Origin: Alphaproteobacteria bacterium
GTDB taxonomy: Bacteria > Pseudomonadota > Alphaproteobacteria > CBDBCS01 > JAHZLG01
Length of the DNA stretch: 8,947 nt
Direction of reading: 5' to 3'
Assembly (NCBI GenBank): GCA_022599995.1
Contig: JAHZLG010000148.1
Coordinates: 1 to 8,947 of the forward strand
Shown here one piece after another: positions 1 to 6,843 of the stretch. Both the position numbers and the translations under genes were made by a program. The first letter of the stretch is position 1. Every line of letters starts with the position of its first letter. The notes below the pieces were generated by a model. It was not told where the DNA came from. It did not search any database and saw only the letters and a program-made list of their open reading frames with translations.

Positions 1-2
1 CC

Positions 3-77
3 CCGTTTTCGGTCAAATCGACACGTCGTATTGCCACGCATGGTGGTATTTTACCGCTGTTAGCCCTTGCAGCGTGC
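3..77 (+). other. Lipoprotein signal peptide with lipobox
   Basis: Translation in the frame of the large ORF gives a basic segment (KSTRR, residues 5-9), then a hydrophobic stretch GGILPLLALAAC with Cys at codon 75-77, followed by GNDS and a Thr/Pro/Ser-rich spacer. This fits the signal peptidase II lipobox (L-A-A-C). The residue after Cys is Gly rather than Asp, which under the usual enteric rule favours sorting to the outer membrane; applying that rule here is inference. Confidence 0.88.
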
Positions 78-3000
78 GGCAACGATAGCACGGCGGCGAC
101 AACACCCCCACCGAGCACTGACACAGATGAAGGAACCACCGATATTGGCGTTCTAGAGACCACGGCTGCCAGTTCCAGCGCAACGATCAACATCGCCGCG
201 AGCATCACGAGTGTGTCTTTGGATACGAGTGCTGACTACTCGGCGACGATTACCGATGACGGGGCAACCTTCTTTGTCAATTTCAACCCTACAACGAACG
301 TCGTGTCGGGCAGTGCGTTGCAATATCCCGGCATTTACAACGTCGTGATCAACTCGGCGACAACGTCGTTACGTGCCGTCGTGACGCTGTCGGGTGATCT
401 CACTGCGGTGGCTACCGACCTCACCACGCTCACCCACACCCAAGACGCGCTGGATGCCAGCACCCAAGGCATCCTGCTTATCCCAGAGGTGTTGTTTCGC
501 GATGACGATGACTTCGTCTTATCAGCCCAGACGTCGAGCACAGAGGCTGCACTACTCGCCGGGCTTAGCTTTGACGCCACAACAAACCGCTTCGTTGTCG
601 ACGAGGATGCCCTGCTGCCCCTGACGACCGAGCAAGGGGGTGTGTCCGTGGCCGACCACGATGTTGTCGTTGAGGTTGTGGCAACGGCGGCACAGGCGGA
701 TGGGTCGGATCAGCTTGCGACGCAGACGCTTACCCTAACCCTGAACAACGCGCCAACAGCAGACGCCGACGCCGTGACTGCCCTTAGCACAAGCCTGTTT
801 ACTGGTGTTAGCACCAACTACACGCTCAGCTCGTTGTTTCGCGACGAAGACGAAGACGCACTAACCTTCGCCATCGAGGCAAGCGATGACGCCATCGACG
901 CCACCTATAATGCTGCCACCACCGTTGCATCGGTGAACATCACGGCTGAGGGCACCTATACGCTCACCATCACGGCAAGCGACGGCTTTGGGACGACAAC
1001 CCAGCTTGTGACGCTCAGTGCCTCTTCTTCTTTCGATCTTGGCACCCTAGACCCGATCGCTGCCAGCACAACGGCCGCTATTAATCTTGGTGCGATGGGT
1101 CCTTCTGATACGCAGGCTGTGTACGCGGCGACCATCTCGGACGGTGCCGTTAGCTTTTCGGTTGACTACGACCCTGCAACGCAGGAGGTGAGTGGCAATG
1201 CGTTGCGCTATGCCGGTATCTACACACTGTCGGTTAAGTCGGCAAACGAGGCTGTACTGGCAACAGTCACCCTCACGGGCGACTTGGCGGCAGTAGATAG
1301 TGCTGACACTACATTGTCTCTTGAACAGACGGCACTCGATAGCAGCACCCAAGGCATCTTGCTTACCCCAGAGGCGTTGTTTCGCGATGACGATGACTTC
1401 GTCTTATCAGCCCAGACGTCGGGCACGGAGTCTGCACTACTCGCCGGGCTTAGCTTTGATGCCACGACAAACCGCTTCGTTGTCGATGAGGGTGCCCTGC
1501 AGCCGCTGACGGGGCAACAAGAGGGCGTGGCCGTGCCCGACCACAATGTTACCGTTGAGGTTGTGGCAACAGCGGCACAGGCGGACGAGGCTCCTGACCA
1601 GCTTGCGACGCAGACGCTCACCCTAAGCCTGAACAATGCCCCGACGGCTAATGCGGCGGGATTATCGGCGTTGAACACCGATCTTTTGGTCGGGGCTGGC
1701 TTTCGTTTTCCTGTTGCCCCGCTGGTTACCGATGAAGACCTGGATGCCCTCAGCATTATCATTGCGGAAGATCAAGCGGCGCTTATCTCAAGCTTGGACA
1801 ACGGGTTCGCCACGGTTACCCCGCAGACGATCGGGGCGTACACCTTGGATGTTATTGCCAGCGATGGCAGGGCAATGTTCACCCAAAAGATCGATTTCGT
1901 TGCGCTCGACACCGCGAATTTCGGCGCGCTGTCTCCCGCGGCAGCGAGCATGGATGCCGTTGTTGTGCTTACCGACCAGTATGTTTTTGATGCGAGCGCT
2001 GTCTACGCGGCCACCATCTCGGATGGGGCGGCCGAATTCGCGGTGGATTTCGATAAAACGACAAATATGCTCTCAGGGGCTTTCATGCGGTATGCGGGTG
2101 TTTATGACCTTGCGGTGACCTCGAACGCGCTCTCGTTGCTCGCCACCCTGACGTTGACGGGTGATTTGGCGGCAGTAGATAGTGCTGACACTATCTTGTC
2201 GCATGCACAGACGGCGCTCGATAGCAGCACCCAAGGCATCCAGCTTGCCCCAGACGTGTTGTTTCGCGATGACGATGACATCGTCTTATCTGCCCAGACC
2301 TCGAGCACAGAGTCCGCACTACTCGCCGGGCTTAGCTTTGACGCCACGACGAACCGCTTCGTTGTCGATGAGGCTCTCCTGCAGCCTCTAACGGCGCAAC
2401 AAGGGGGGGTGGCCGTGCCCGACCACGATGTTGTCGTTGAAGTTGTGGCAACGGCGGCACAGGCGGATGGGGCTCCCGACCAGCTTGCGACGCAGACGCT
2501 CACCCTAACCCTGAACAACGCGCCCACAGTTGATGCGGACGCGCTCACAGCCCTGACCAAGGAGCTTCTGAGCCTCACCCCCCACACCTTTAATGCCAAT
2601 GCGTTGTTTTCTGATGAAGACGCCGATGCCCTGACCCTAAGTATTGCAACGCAAAGTGCCGGGTTCACGCCGATCTACGATGCTGGGACAGGCATGGTCA
2701 CGGTGCAATCCTCAGCGGTGGGCGTTGCCACGCTGACGCTTTCTGCGGGTGATGGCACCACCACCACTACCCAAGAGATTGAATTTGTCTTTCAGGCGGG
2801 TGCAACCAAGGGCAAATTCGGTGGCGCGCATCTTTTGCTTGCCAATGATTTCGCCGATAACGAGCTGGTGATTGATCTCGACGACTACTTTCCGGAGTTT
2901 TCGACGGCGACCTATACGCCTCCTACTCTGCCCAATGTCAGTTTTGACATGAGCACCAATGAGTTGCGTATTGGCTCGGAAGCTTTGCCTGCGGCGGGCG

Positions 3001-5252
3001 ACACCGAAGCATTCACAATAATTGCGACTCTTGGGGGGGAGGCACACCGCGAAGGCATATTGCTTTCGCGTGCTGTTGCGGCGGCGACCCCGGCGAGCGT
3101 GATTGCCGAGGGCAACGTTGCCACCTTCAAGGGCACCGACGGTGATTTTAGCATTCGGGCCACTGCGTCACACTTGCGCGATCACAATGGCGATGGCATT
3201 GCTGATGTTCAGTACCTTACCGGAGATGGGGCTCGAGATGATACCAAAATCAATGGGCACCAATTCATCCATTATGGTGGGATGGGGTTCACGGCACAGA
3301 CCTACACGGCGAGCACAGGCGGGGTGCATGATCTGCTTCTGAATGAGGACACCGACAACGTGCGCTTGGGTATCGGCGGAAACTTCACCACATACCGCAC
3401 GGACTACCTGCAACTGCTGTCAGCGGATTTGGACAATGACGGGCAGTTAGAGCACTTTATATCGATGAAGACTTATAATGGCAGCAACGCTAGTGCGGCG
3501 AGTCGCCATTTCTATGTCTCGGCGAGCGGCATGGCTGAGTCGGGCAAAACCACGTTGTCGCTCGATGGGGACGCAGTCGATGATATTGGCGATGGCGCGT
3601 CTGATGTGGCCATTACCCATACCTTAGACGAAAGTCCCGGCAATATTTTTCCTAATCCGGCGAGAAACTTCAGCTCGACGCTTACCGAGGGTGATATCAA
3701 CGGCGATGGATTCATCGACGTCTTCGTCGGCCAATACGAGGTTGGTCCTGTCACCGATTTTCCTCTCAACAACAGCCTTGGCCGAGCACGAGTGCATTTT
3801 GGTCGTGACTACGAAACGCCCAGTACGGATCCGTTTTTTGGCGTCACCTTTACTTCCGAAAAAGGAGGAAATCTCCTACCGAACCCGATTGGTGATGCGA
3901 CTGTTCTGGTCGACTTCAATGGTGATGGTCTTGATGACATGGTCGTTGCCTATGGTCAGTATACCCATACCGTCGAACGGACGGGGGCAGTTGTGGTGTA
4001 CGGCACACCAACGACTGGCAACACGCCAACCACGATTGATCTGAGCACAACAGCGGACGCGCCGCCGATCCCTATGGGCTCCTATGATGTGCACTTAGCA
4101 GTGGCACCTGTGATGGACGACACCAAAGAGGATTCGGCTTTTGCGCGGGTTGCGTCTGCTGGCGATGTCAATGGCGACGGCTACGAAGACTTGATTTTCC
4201 GCGAGGACAACCAGGCGCATGCGGTCCTTTGGTTTGGCGGAGGCGTGAATGGGGCGGCACCGGTTAATGCAAGCATTGAAAATTTTCGTACCGATGCTGA
4301 ATCGGCGAACGATCAGAAAATCATTCGTTTTGACAGCACGAATGATTTTGGCGATGGCACGGCCGGATTGTTGAATTTGACCGGGTATGTTGGCAGTGGG
4401 GATTTCAACGGCGATGGGTACAGTGATCTGGTGATTTCGGGCGAAACAAATTCCAACATTCGCCATGACAGCTCGAAGATTTGGATTGTTTACGGGCGGT
4501 CTGATGCCGATTGGGCGGCGCACGAGACCGATTGGGATTACCGTTATGCGCTGTCGAACACGGGTCTTGACGCGGATGAGGGCATATTTATTTCGGCGAC
4601 GACTGGGCTCCCGGTGTTGGGCAATATTTCCTTGGGCGATGTCAATGCTGATGGGTATGATGATTTGTTGGTTGGCCGTGAGCGCTTGCCTGCCATACCC
4701 GGCAAGACTGACTGGGTGTCGTTGTACTTTGGCGGCAACACGCTTGGGCAACCACTGAGTGCCGAGGCGGAATATGGCACTGCTGGCAATGACACCTTGA
4801 CGCTGGATTCGCCTGCTTTTGTCCGTGCGGCGGGGGGGCTAGGGGTTGATACGGTTGTCTTGTCGAATGCCTTCGAGCTTGATCTGACGAGCACCGGGTT
4901 TGCGGGGTCGGGGGTCGAGATTGACTATGGTCATCGCAATCGGCTGCGCTCGATCGAGGCGGTTGACCTTGATGGCACGGGGGGCACGTTGCGTCTTGAC
5001 CCGCTTTCGGTCTACGGCATGACCGAGCGTCGGGCAGAGTTTGGCAGTGAGGTGGGCAAGGCGGCGATCGTCGTCCTTGGCGGAGGCGAGGATAGCGTCC
5101 ACCTTGAGGGGGGGACGTGGGCAAAGACCTCAGACGCTGCCACCATCACGGGGTCGGGTGTAGCCGCCATTGATGCTGATATGTATGACATTTATGCCCT
5201 CGAAAATGCTTTGGTATACATCTCCACTGCCATTGCTGACGTGAGTGTGTAA
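3..5252 (+). CDS. Giant surface lipoprotein: cadherin/Ig-like repeats plus seven FG-GAP motifs (5' partial)
   Basis: The frame is open from the window edge to a TAA at 5250-5252, so at least 1749 residues are present and the start codon is outside the window (residue number here = base position / 3). Seen in order: a basic then hydrophobic leader ending in the lipobox LAAC-G (Cys25); a Thr/Ser/Pro-rich linker; three tandem units of about 295 residues (47-938), rich in beta-strand-like Val/Thr/Ala, with Asp clusters such as FRDDDD and DEDxDAL that resemble dystroglycan-type cadherin calcium sites; a diverged unit (about 938-1030); seven DxNxDGxxD motifs (1060-1555); and a C-terminal RTX-associated-like domain (1592-1749). 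FG-GAP repeats form integrin-alpha-like propellers that bind calcium and ligands. I infer an outer-membrane or surface-anchored adhesion protein; its ligand cannot be read from sequence. A GTG at 213 gives a shorter ORF but would discard the signal peptide. The gene converges on the amidase gene. Confidence 0.9.
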   Translation, partial: PFSVKSTRRIATHGGILPLLALAACGNDSTAATTPPPSTDTDEGTTDIGVLETTAASSSATINIAASITSVSLDTSADYSATITDDGATFFVNFNPTTNVVSGSALQYPGIYNVVINSATTSLRAVVTLSGDLTAVATDLTTLTHTQDALDASTQGILLIPEVLFRDDDDFVLSAQTSSTEAALLAGLSFDATTNRFVVDEDALLPLTTEQGGVSVADHDVVVEVVATAAQADGSDQLATQTLTLTLNNAPTADADAVTALSTSLFTGVSTNYTLSSLFRDEDEDALTFAIEASDDAIDATYNAATTVASVNITAEGTYTLTITASDGFGTTTQLVTLSASSSFDLGTLDPIAASTTAAINLGAMGPSDTQAVYAATISDGAVSFSVDYDPATQEVSGNALRYAGIYTLSVKSANEAVLATVTLTGDLAAVDSADTTLSLEQTALDSSTQGILLTPEALFRDDDDFVLSAQTSGTESALLAGLSFDATTNRFVVDEGALQPLTGQQEGVAVPDHNVTVEVVATAAQADEAPDQLATQTLTLSLNNAPTANAAGLSALNTDLLVGAGFRFPVAPLVTDEDLDALSIIIAEDQAALISSLDNGFATVTPQTIGAYTLDVIASDGRAMFTQKIDFVALDTANFGALSPAAASMDAVVVLTDQYVFDASAVYAATISDGAAEFAVDFDKTTNMLSGAFMRYAGVYDLAVTSNALSLLATLTLTGDLAAVDSADTILSHAQTALDSSTQGIQLAPDVLFRDDDDIVLSAQTSSTESALLAGLSFDATTNRFVVDEALLQPLTAQQGGVAVPDHDVVVEVVATAAQADGAPDQLATQTLTLTLNNAPTVDADALTALTKELLSLTPHTFNANALFSDEDADALTLSIATQSAGFTPIYDAGTGMVTVQSSAVGVATLTLSAGDGTTTTTQEIEFVFQAGATKGKFGGAHLLLANDFADNELVIDLDDYFPEFSTATYTPPTLPNVSFDMSTNELRIGSEALPAAGDTEAFTIIATLGGEAHREGILLSRAVAAATPASVIAEGNVATFKGTDGDFSIRATASHLRDHNGDGIADVQYLTGDGARDDTKINGHQFIHYGGMGFTAQTYTASTGGVHDLLLNEDTDNVRLGIGGNFTTYRTDYLQLLSADLDNDGQLEHFISMKTYNGSNASAASRHFYVSASGMAESGKTTLSLDGDAVDDIGDGASDVAITHTLDESPGNIFPNPARNFSSTLTEGDINGDGFIDVFVGQYEVGPVTDFPLNNSLGRARVHFGRDYETPSTDPFFGVTFTSEKGGNLLPNPIGDATVLVDFNGDGLDDMVVAYGQYTHTVERTGAVVVYGTPTTGNTPTTIDLSTTADAPPIPMGSYDVHLAVAPVMDDTKEDSAFARVASAGDVNGDGYEDLIFREDNQAHAVLWFGGGVNGAAPVNASIENFRTDAESANDQKIIRFDSTNDFGDGTAGLLNLTGYVGSGDFNGDGYSDLVISGETNSNIRHDSSKIWIVYGRSDADWAAHETDWDYRYALSNTGLDADEGIFISATTGLPVLGNISLGDVNADGYDDLLVGRERLPAIPGKTDWVSLYFGGNTLGQPLSAEAEYGTAGNDTLTLDSPAFVRAAGGLGVDTVVLSNAFELDLTSTGFAGSGVEIDYGHRNRLRSIEAVDLDGTGGTLRLDPLSVYGMTERRAEFGSEVGKAAIVVLGGGEDSVHLEGGTWAKTSDAATITGSGVAAIDADMYDIYALENALVYISTAIADVSV
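141..1034 (+). repeat. Tandem protein repeat unit 1 (298 codons)
   Basis: The unit begins with DIGVLETTAAS, matching DLGTLDPIAAS in unit 2 and NFGALSPAAAS in unit 3. It has three sub-domains: A (strand-rich, containing YSATITDDG), B (STQGILL through LNNAPTA, with LFRDDDD) and C (with LFRDEDEDALTF and ITASDGFG, cadherin-like). The B core at 459-758 (300 bp) is very similar at DNA level to the cores of units 2 and 3. It is one codon shorter because it has GSDQ where the others have GAPDQ or EAPDQ. Confidence 0.85.
1035..1916 (+). repeat. Tandem protein repeat unit 2 (294 codons)
   Basis: It has the same A-B-C layout as unit 1. The A part carries YAATISDGAVSF, the B core lies at 1344-1646 (303 bp), and C carries LVTDEDLDALSI and VIASDGRA. 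The B core shares a 46-bp perfect match with unit 1 around the FRDDDDFVLSAQTS codons. The start of B (near 1277) is also almost identical to the same point in unit 3, where the protein reads TGDLAAVDSADT in both. Confidence 0.85.
1917..2813 (+). repeat. Tandem protein repeat unit 3 (299 codons)
   Basis: It has the same A-B-C layout. The A part carries YAATISDGAAEF, the B core lies at 2226-2528 (303 bp) with FRDDDDIVLSAQ, and C carries LFSDEDADALTLSI and LSAGDGTT. After it, bases about 2814-3090 encode a segment (KFGGAHLLL, then VSFDMSTNEL) that aligns loosely with sub-domain A, so it may be a decayed fourth unit leading into the propeller. Confidence 0.82.
3180..4667 (+). other. Seven FG-GAP / calcium motifs: predicted seven-bladed beta-propeller
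   Basis: Seven Asp-rich loops occur at bases 3180 (DHNGDGIADV), 3426 (DLDNDGQLEH), 3693 (DINGDGFIDV), 3912 (DFNGDGLDDM), 4164 (DVNGDGYEDL), 4401 (DFNGDGYSDL) and 4638 (DVNADGYDDL). Spacings are 82, 89, 73, 84, 79 and 79 residues. The motif is the calcium loop of FG-GAP/VCBS repeats, which in integrin alpha chains build a seven-bladed propeller. Having exactly seven suggests one complete ring. The second motif (ends LEH) lacks the final Asp and is the weakest. Confidence 0.85.
4776..5249 (+). other. C-terminal RTX-associated-like domain of the giant lipoprotein
   Basis: The last 158 residues open with GTAGNDTLTL and AAGGLGVDTVVL, which resemble degenerate RTX nonapeptides (GGxGxD). They continue with SIEAVDLDGTGG, LRLDPLSVYGM, VVLGGGEDSVHLEGG and a terminal MYDIYALENALVYIS...VSV. 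From memory, this order resembles the C-terminal domain of many very large RTX or type I-secreted proteins of marine Proteobacteria. That conflicts with the N-terminal lipoprotein signal, which implies Sec export. Confidence 0.6.
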
Positions 5253-5255
5253 CTA

Positions 5256-5308
5256 GGGCACTAGTGCCCACTAGTGCCCCAGACACTAGTGCCCCTGACA
5301 CTAGTGTC
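5256..5308. repeat. Array of four CACTAGTG palindromes
   Basis: The octamer CACTAGTG occurs at 5259-5266, 5269-5276, 5284-5291 and 5299-5306, spaced 10, 15 and 15 bp. The first lies within the perfect 14-bp palindrome GGGCACTAGTGCCC (5256-5269), and the last within the 12-bp palindrome GACACTAGTGTC (5297-5308). The array starts three bases after the stop codon of the lipoprotein gene, between two convergent genes. It may serve as a termination or mRNA-end structure, or as a protein-binding array. Confidence 0.8.
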
Positions 5309-5325
5309 CAATAGGGGCAGCTTTT
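5290..5325 (+). terminator. Probable intrinsic terminator of the lipoprotein gene
   Basis: TGCCCCT (5290-5296) pairs perfectly with AGGGGCA (5313-5319). The 16-nt loop between them contains GACACTAGTGTC, which can fold on itself. A short TTTT run follows at 5322-5325. The T-run is brief, so efficiency is uncertain, and upstream palindromes offer competing folds. Confidence 0.55.
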
Positions 5326-5494
5326 AAGACACTCCTTGAAACCTTCTCATTGCCGTTATCGCCGCTAATGTGGCTATCGGTTGATCGATTGGTTTCGGCC
5401 CAAGGTTTGCCCTGAATGCGCCATGGTACAATGCAAAAAACATCAGGCTTGTGAAGACGGCAAACCTTGCTCTTGCTCTTGCGTGTGCGTTCAT
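5324..5494 (-). CDS. Possible small membrane protein (56 aa), unrecognised
   Basis: An ATG at 5494 opens 56 codons ending at TAA (5324-5326), starting about 50 nt downstream of the holin-amidase stop on the same strand. A GTG at 5515 would extend it to 63 codons. After a basic start (MNAHARARAR) comes one hydrophobic stretch, FAVFTSLMFFALYHGAF, that could cross the membrane. Evidence against: no clear ribosome-binding site, several AGA/AGG arginine codons, no family recognised, and its 3' end touches the terminator of the opposing gene. Its position after a lysis gene would suit an accessory lysis protein, but nothing in the sequence proves that. Confidence 0.25.
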   Translation of the reverse strand: MNAHARARARFAVFTSLMFFALYHGAFRANLGPKPIDQPIATLAAITAMRRFQGVS

Positions 5495-5544
5495 GTACCC
5501 GAGCGGCAACCCCACGACTAACCGTGCCCGCGAAGGGGAATGTC

Positions 5545-6663
5545 CTACAGCAGTGTTTCCACGTCAAAATTGGGACAGGTTTTGTTGGGATTGAGGTCAT
5601 TATGCCCCACAATCTCCGCGTCGGGGTGCGCCTCACCACACGCCGCAAGGAGCAGCCGCAGACGCGCCATCTGTGCAGACGAAAACGCCTGTGACCCGGT
5701 GAGGCAAATCGCAATCGACCCCGAGTTAAACCCGCGCTGCGCGGCGGGAATCTTGTCAATCGACCGCCCCAAGTGAACCGTCCCGTCTTGCGTGATCACA
5801 AAGTGATAGCCAATGTCCTGCCAGCCCCGCCCGTCAACATGCCACGACCGGATAGTCGCAATGTTATCACTCGACGGGCGATCAGAATCCGAACAATGAA
5901 CGACAACCAAATGAATAGACCGCCGCGTCCTGAGCAACGCGACATCGGCAGCGAGATCATGTGGCGAAAGCGCACCCGATGGGCGAGTCTCCGCGGCAGC
6001 TCGATGTGAATCCGCCGTTGCGGCCGCGACGGGGCGATCCTGCACCAGTTGTTGCGTCCGCCCCTGCTCCAGCAGCTGCTCGCGCTTTTCCCAACCCGCC
6101 ACAACCGTCGGTGGCGCAAAAGCAACCTGACGTGATGCCGCAGGGCCACTCCCCCCTTGTGCGCGGTCGGGCACTTGCCGAGCAGAGAAATCTCCCTGAC
6201 GGTTCAACATGATCTTAACCAAACGGACAAACAACTGCCGCGCACCACTCGCCGCCACAATAACCGATACCCAAGCCAATTGAAAAACCAAGGGCACCGA
6301 AGCAGCCGTGTCAATCAACCGTGAAAACGATGACACGAACAGCTCCATCCCCGCCTGCGGCGATAAGACCACACTGATGTAAATCGCAAGACCAAAGACA
6401 TACGAAAACGTGAGCAGCAAAGGCGTAACAAACACAAAAACAATCATTTCACGCGCAAAACTGGCCTGCCGCTCGGTGACGGCATCGATGTCGCCCGCCT
6501 GCAATAATGCCTGCGTTTCGAGATGTTTTGTCCTTATTTCGGCGTCGATCTTGGCCTCTATCAACCGATTGGCGCCGGTTTCAGCCGCAACAACCTTCTT
6601 TGCCATCCGGCCAACACTGGCCAAAGGGGAGTGTGCGAAAAGGTTTTTCAATCGATCAAACAT
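5545..6663 (-). CDS. Holin-like membrane domain fused to N-acetylmuramoyl-L-alanine amidase (T7 lysozyme-like)
   Basis: This 372-residue protein has two recognisable halves. Residues 1-70 form a charged, likely cytoplasmic helical region. Hydrophobic segments at about 73-100 and 123-146 are probable membrane helices, and the layout recalls the three-TM holins of gene transfer agents and phages (a family-level guess). Residues 155-245 are an Ala/Gln/Arg-rich linker. Residues 249-372 are an amidase_2/PGRP domain close to T7 lysozyme: VHCSDSD (zinc ligand His256), GYHFVI (Tyr286), IVGHND (His354) and NKTCPNFD (Lys361, Cys363), so the zinc ligands and catalytic Tyr/Lys are all present. The amidase cleaves the bond between MurNAc and L-alanine in peptidoglycan. 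An in-frame TAG 9 nt upstream of the ATG fixes the start. It stands alone here, converging on the lipoprotein gene, with no phage structural genes nearby. Roles in lysis, gene-transfer-agent release or wall remodelling are all possible. Confidence 0.88.
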   Translation of the reverse strand: MFDRLKNLFAHSPLASVGRMAKKVVAAETGANRLIEAKIDAEIRTKHLETQALLQAGDIDAVTERQASFAREMIVFVFVTPLLLTFSYVFGLAIYISVVLSPQAGMELFVSSFSRLIDTAASVPLVFQLAWVSVIVAASGARQLFVRLVKIMLNRQGDFSARQVPDRAQGGSGPAASRQVAFAPPTVVAGWEKREQLLEQGRTQQLVQDRPVAAATADSHRAAAETRPSGALSPHDLAADVALLRTRRSIHLVVVHCSDSDRPSSDNIATIRSWHVDGRGWQDIGYHFVITQDGTVHLGRSIDKIPAAQRGFNSGSIAICLTGSQAFSSAQMARLRLLLAACGEAHPDAEIVGHNDLNPNKTCPNFDVETLL

Positions 6664-6669
6664 GTTTTT

Positions 6670-6674
6670 TCCCT
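6670..6674 (-). promoter_or_regulatory. Ribosome binding site of the holin-amidase gene
   Basis: On the minus strand AGGGA precedes the ATG at 6663 with a 6-nt A-rich spacer. Together with the in-frame stop just upstream (TAG, 6673-6675), it settles the start codon. Confidence 0.6.
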
Positions 6675-6696
6675 AGGAAGGACACGACAAGGCTGC

Positions 6697-6718
6697 TTCG
6701 TACGAACACCATGCATGG
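6697..6718. promoter_or_regulatory. Two adjacent 10-bp palindromes, possible operator
   Basis: TTCGTACGAA (6697-6706) and CCATGCATGG (6709-6718) are perfect palindromes separated by CA. They lie 34 to 55 bp upstream of the holin-amidase start, where a repressor or activator could act. I see no clear -35/-10 pair. Ten-base palindromes arise by chance about once per kilobase, so only the pairing and position draw attention. Confidence 0.25.
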
Positions 6719-6843
6719 CAGGAAGACGACACCGCCAACGAAAATGCACCTGCTATGCGAAGGGTGGGTTACGCGCAACAGACGTGCGCGCGGTTGTGTG
6801 CGACCACGCCTTCCCATTTCTTCTGCCACGCAAGCGCGGCATC

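Noticed and set aside
457..2530. The regularly spaced near-identical segments as a possible CRISPR array.
   Set aside because: The repeats are about 300 bp long, spaced about 885 bp, and lie in frame inside one coding sequence, unlike CRISPR repeats of about 30 bp.
335..2668. Several long minus-strand frames opposite the repeat region (for example 1220-1762 and 2102-2668).
   Set aside because: They recur at the same place in each repeat unit, are antisense to a well-supported gene, and have low-complexity Ser/Ala/Val composition; they are shadows of the repeats.
4095..5124. Long minus-strand frames (4095-4751 and 4642-5124) opposite the propeller and C-terminal region.
   Set aside because: They lack recognisable domains and ribosome-binding sites, and the plus strand carries clear FG-GAP motifs throughout.
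5256..5308. The CACTAGTG cluster as an insertion-sequence end or attachment site.
   Set aside because: No transposase or integrase gene, matching inverted end or target duplication is visible; a terminator or intergenic repeat explains it more simply.
5301..5759. A 152-codon minus-strand frame overlapping the end of the amidase gene.
   Set aside because: Most of it is an Arg-rich out-of-frame reading of the amidase domain, and it runs into the palindrome array.
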